Source: an uncultured Collinsella sp. (GTDB taxonomy: Bacteria > Actinomycetota > Coriobacteriia > Coriobacteriales > Coriobacteriaceae). Taken from it: a DNA stretch of 6,227 bases. Every line of letters begins with the position of its first letter. The first letter of the stretch is position 1. The translations under genes were made by a program, and so were the position numbers. The stretch is taken from the NCBI GenBank assembly GCA_902482615.1, contig CABTAA010000103.1, forward strand, positions 1-6,227. Direction: 5' to 3'. Shown one piece after another: positions 6,149 to 6,227 of the stretch. A model generated the notes under the pieces. It made no database searches, was not told where the DNA came from, and saw nothing but the letters and a program-made list of their open reading frames with translations.

Positions 6149-6227
6149 CCAAAAAATCAGCTAAGTATCTAGACGCCAAGACGCCATTCAGGCGGCAAGC
6201 AAGTCAACGTAGCCATGCCCGGGGCCG

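Noticed and set aside
6171..6186. Tandem duplication of AGACGCCA
   Set aside because: Two perfect 8-base copies in a short intergenic stretch are most likely replication slippage. There are no further copies and no array-like spacing.
6170..6227. Tail of a convergent minus-strand gene entering from the right edge
   Set aside because: Two minus frames stay open from the edge: one ends GPGHGYVDLLAA at about 6190, the other ends PPEWRLGV near 6170. With fewer than 20 codons each, I cannot choose between them or recognise a family.

Overview
The window looks like chromosomal core sequence from a high-GC Gram-positive gut actinobacterium. My best guess is Coriobacteriia, probably Collinsella or a close relative. 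This rests on the GC-rich composition, the clear Shine-Dalgarno sequences, the style of the PolA and M18 peptidase proteins and a TPP riboswitch in front of thiC. The genus is inference; no marker gene settles it.

Layout from left to right. Positions 1-138 (minus) are the first 46 codons of thiC, which makes the pyrimidine half of thiamine. Its leader (about 139-250, minus) is a well-conserved TPP riboswitch whose 3' end contains the thiC ribosome binding site. Divergent from it, 310-825 (plus) encodes a small single-pass membrane protein of unknown function. It ends 23 bases before the convergent yaaA gene (849-1658, minus; peroxide stress/DNA-binding family). Upstream of yaaA on the same strand is an M18 zinc aminopeptidase (1762-3159, minus). 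Between these two lies a striking 67-base imperfect palindrome (1682-1748). Divergent from the aminopeptidase is polA (3327-6077, plus), a complete DNA polymerase I with an intact 5' nuclease and polymerase but a decayed 3'-5' exonuclease. The 167-base gap between them holds a perfect 10-base inverted repeat that brackets a likely promoter. A strong hairpin (6112-6145) follows polA, and the last 80 bases hold no gene I can assign with confidence.

The genes are housekeeping functions (cofactor synthesis, peptide turnover, oxidative stress, DNA repair and replication) and do not form one pathway. I see no mobile element, CRISPR array, tRNA or rRNA, and no convincing new multi-gene system. The items most worth following up are non-coding: the 67-base palindrome, the inverted repeat at the aminopeptidase promoter, the riboswitch with a built-in ribosome binding site, and the uncharacterised membrane protein.
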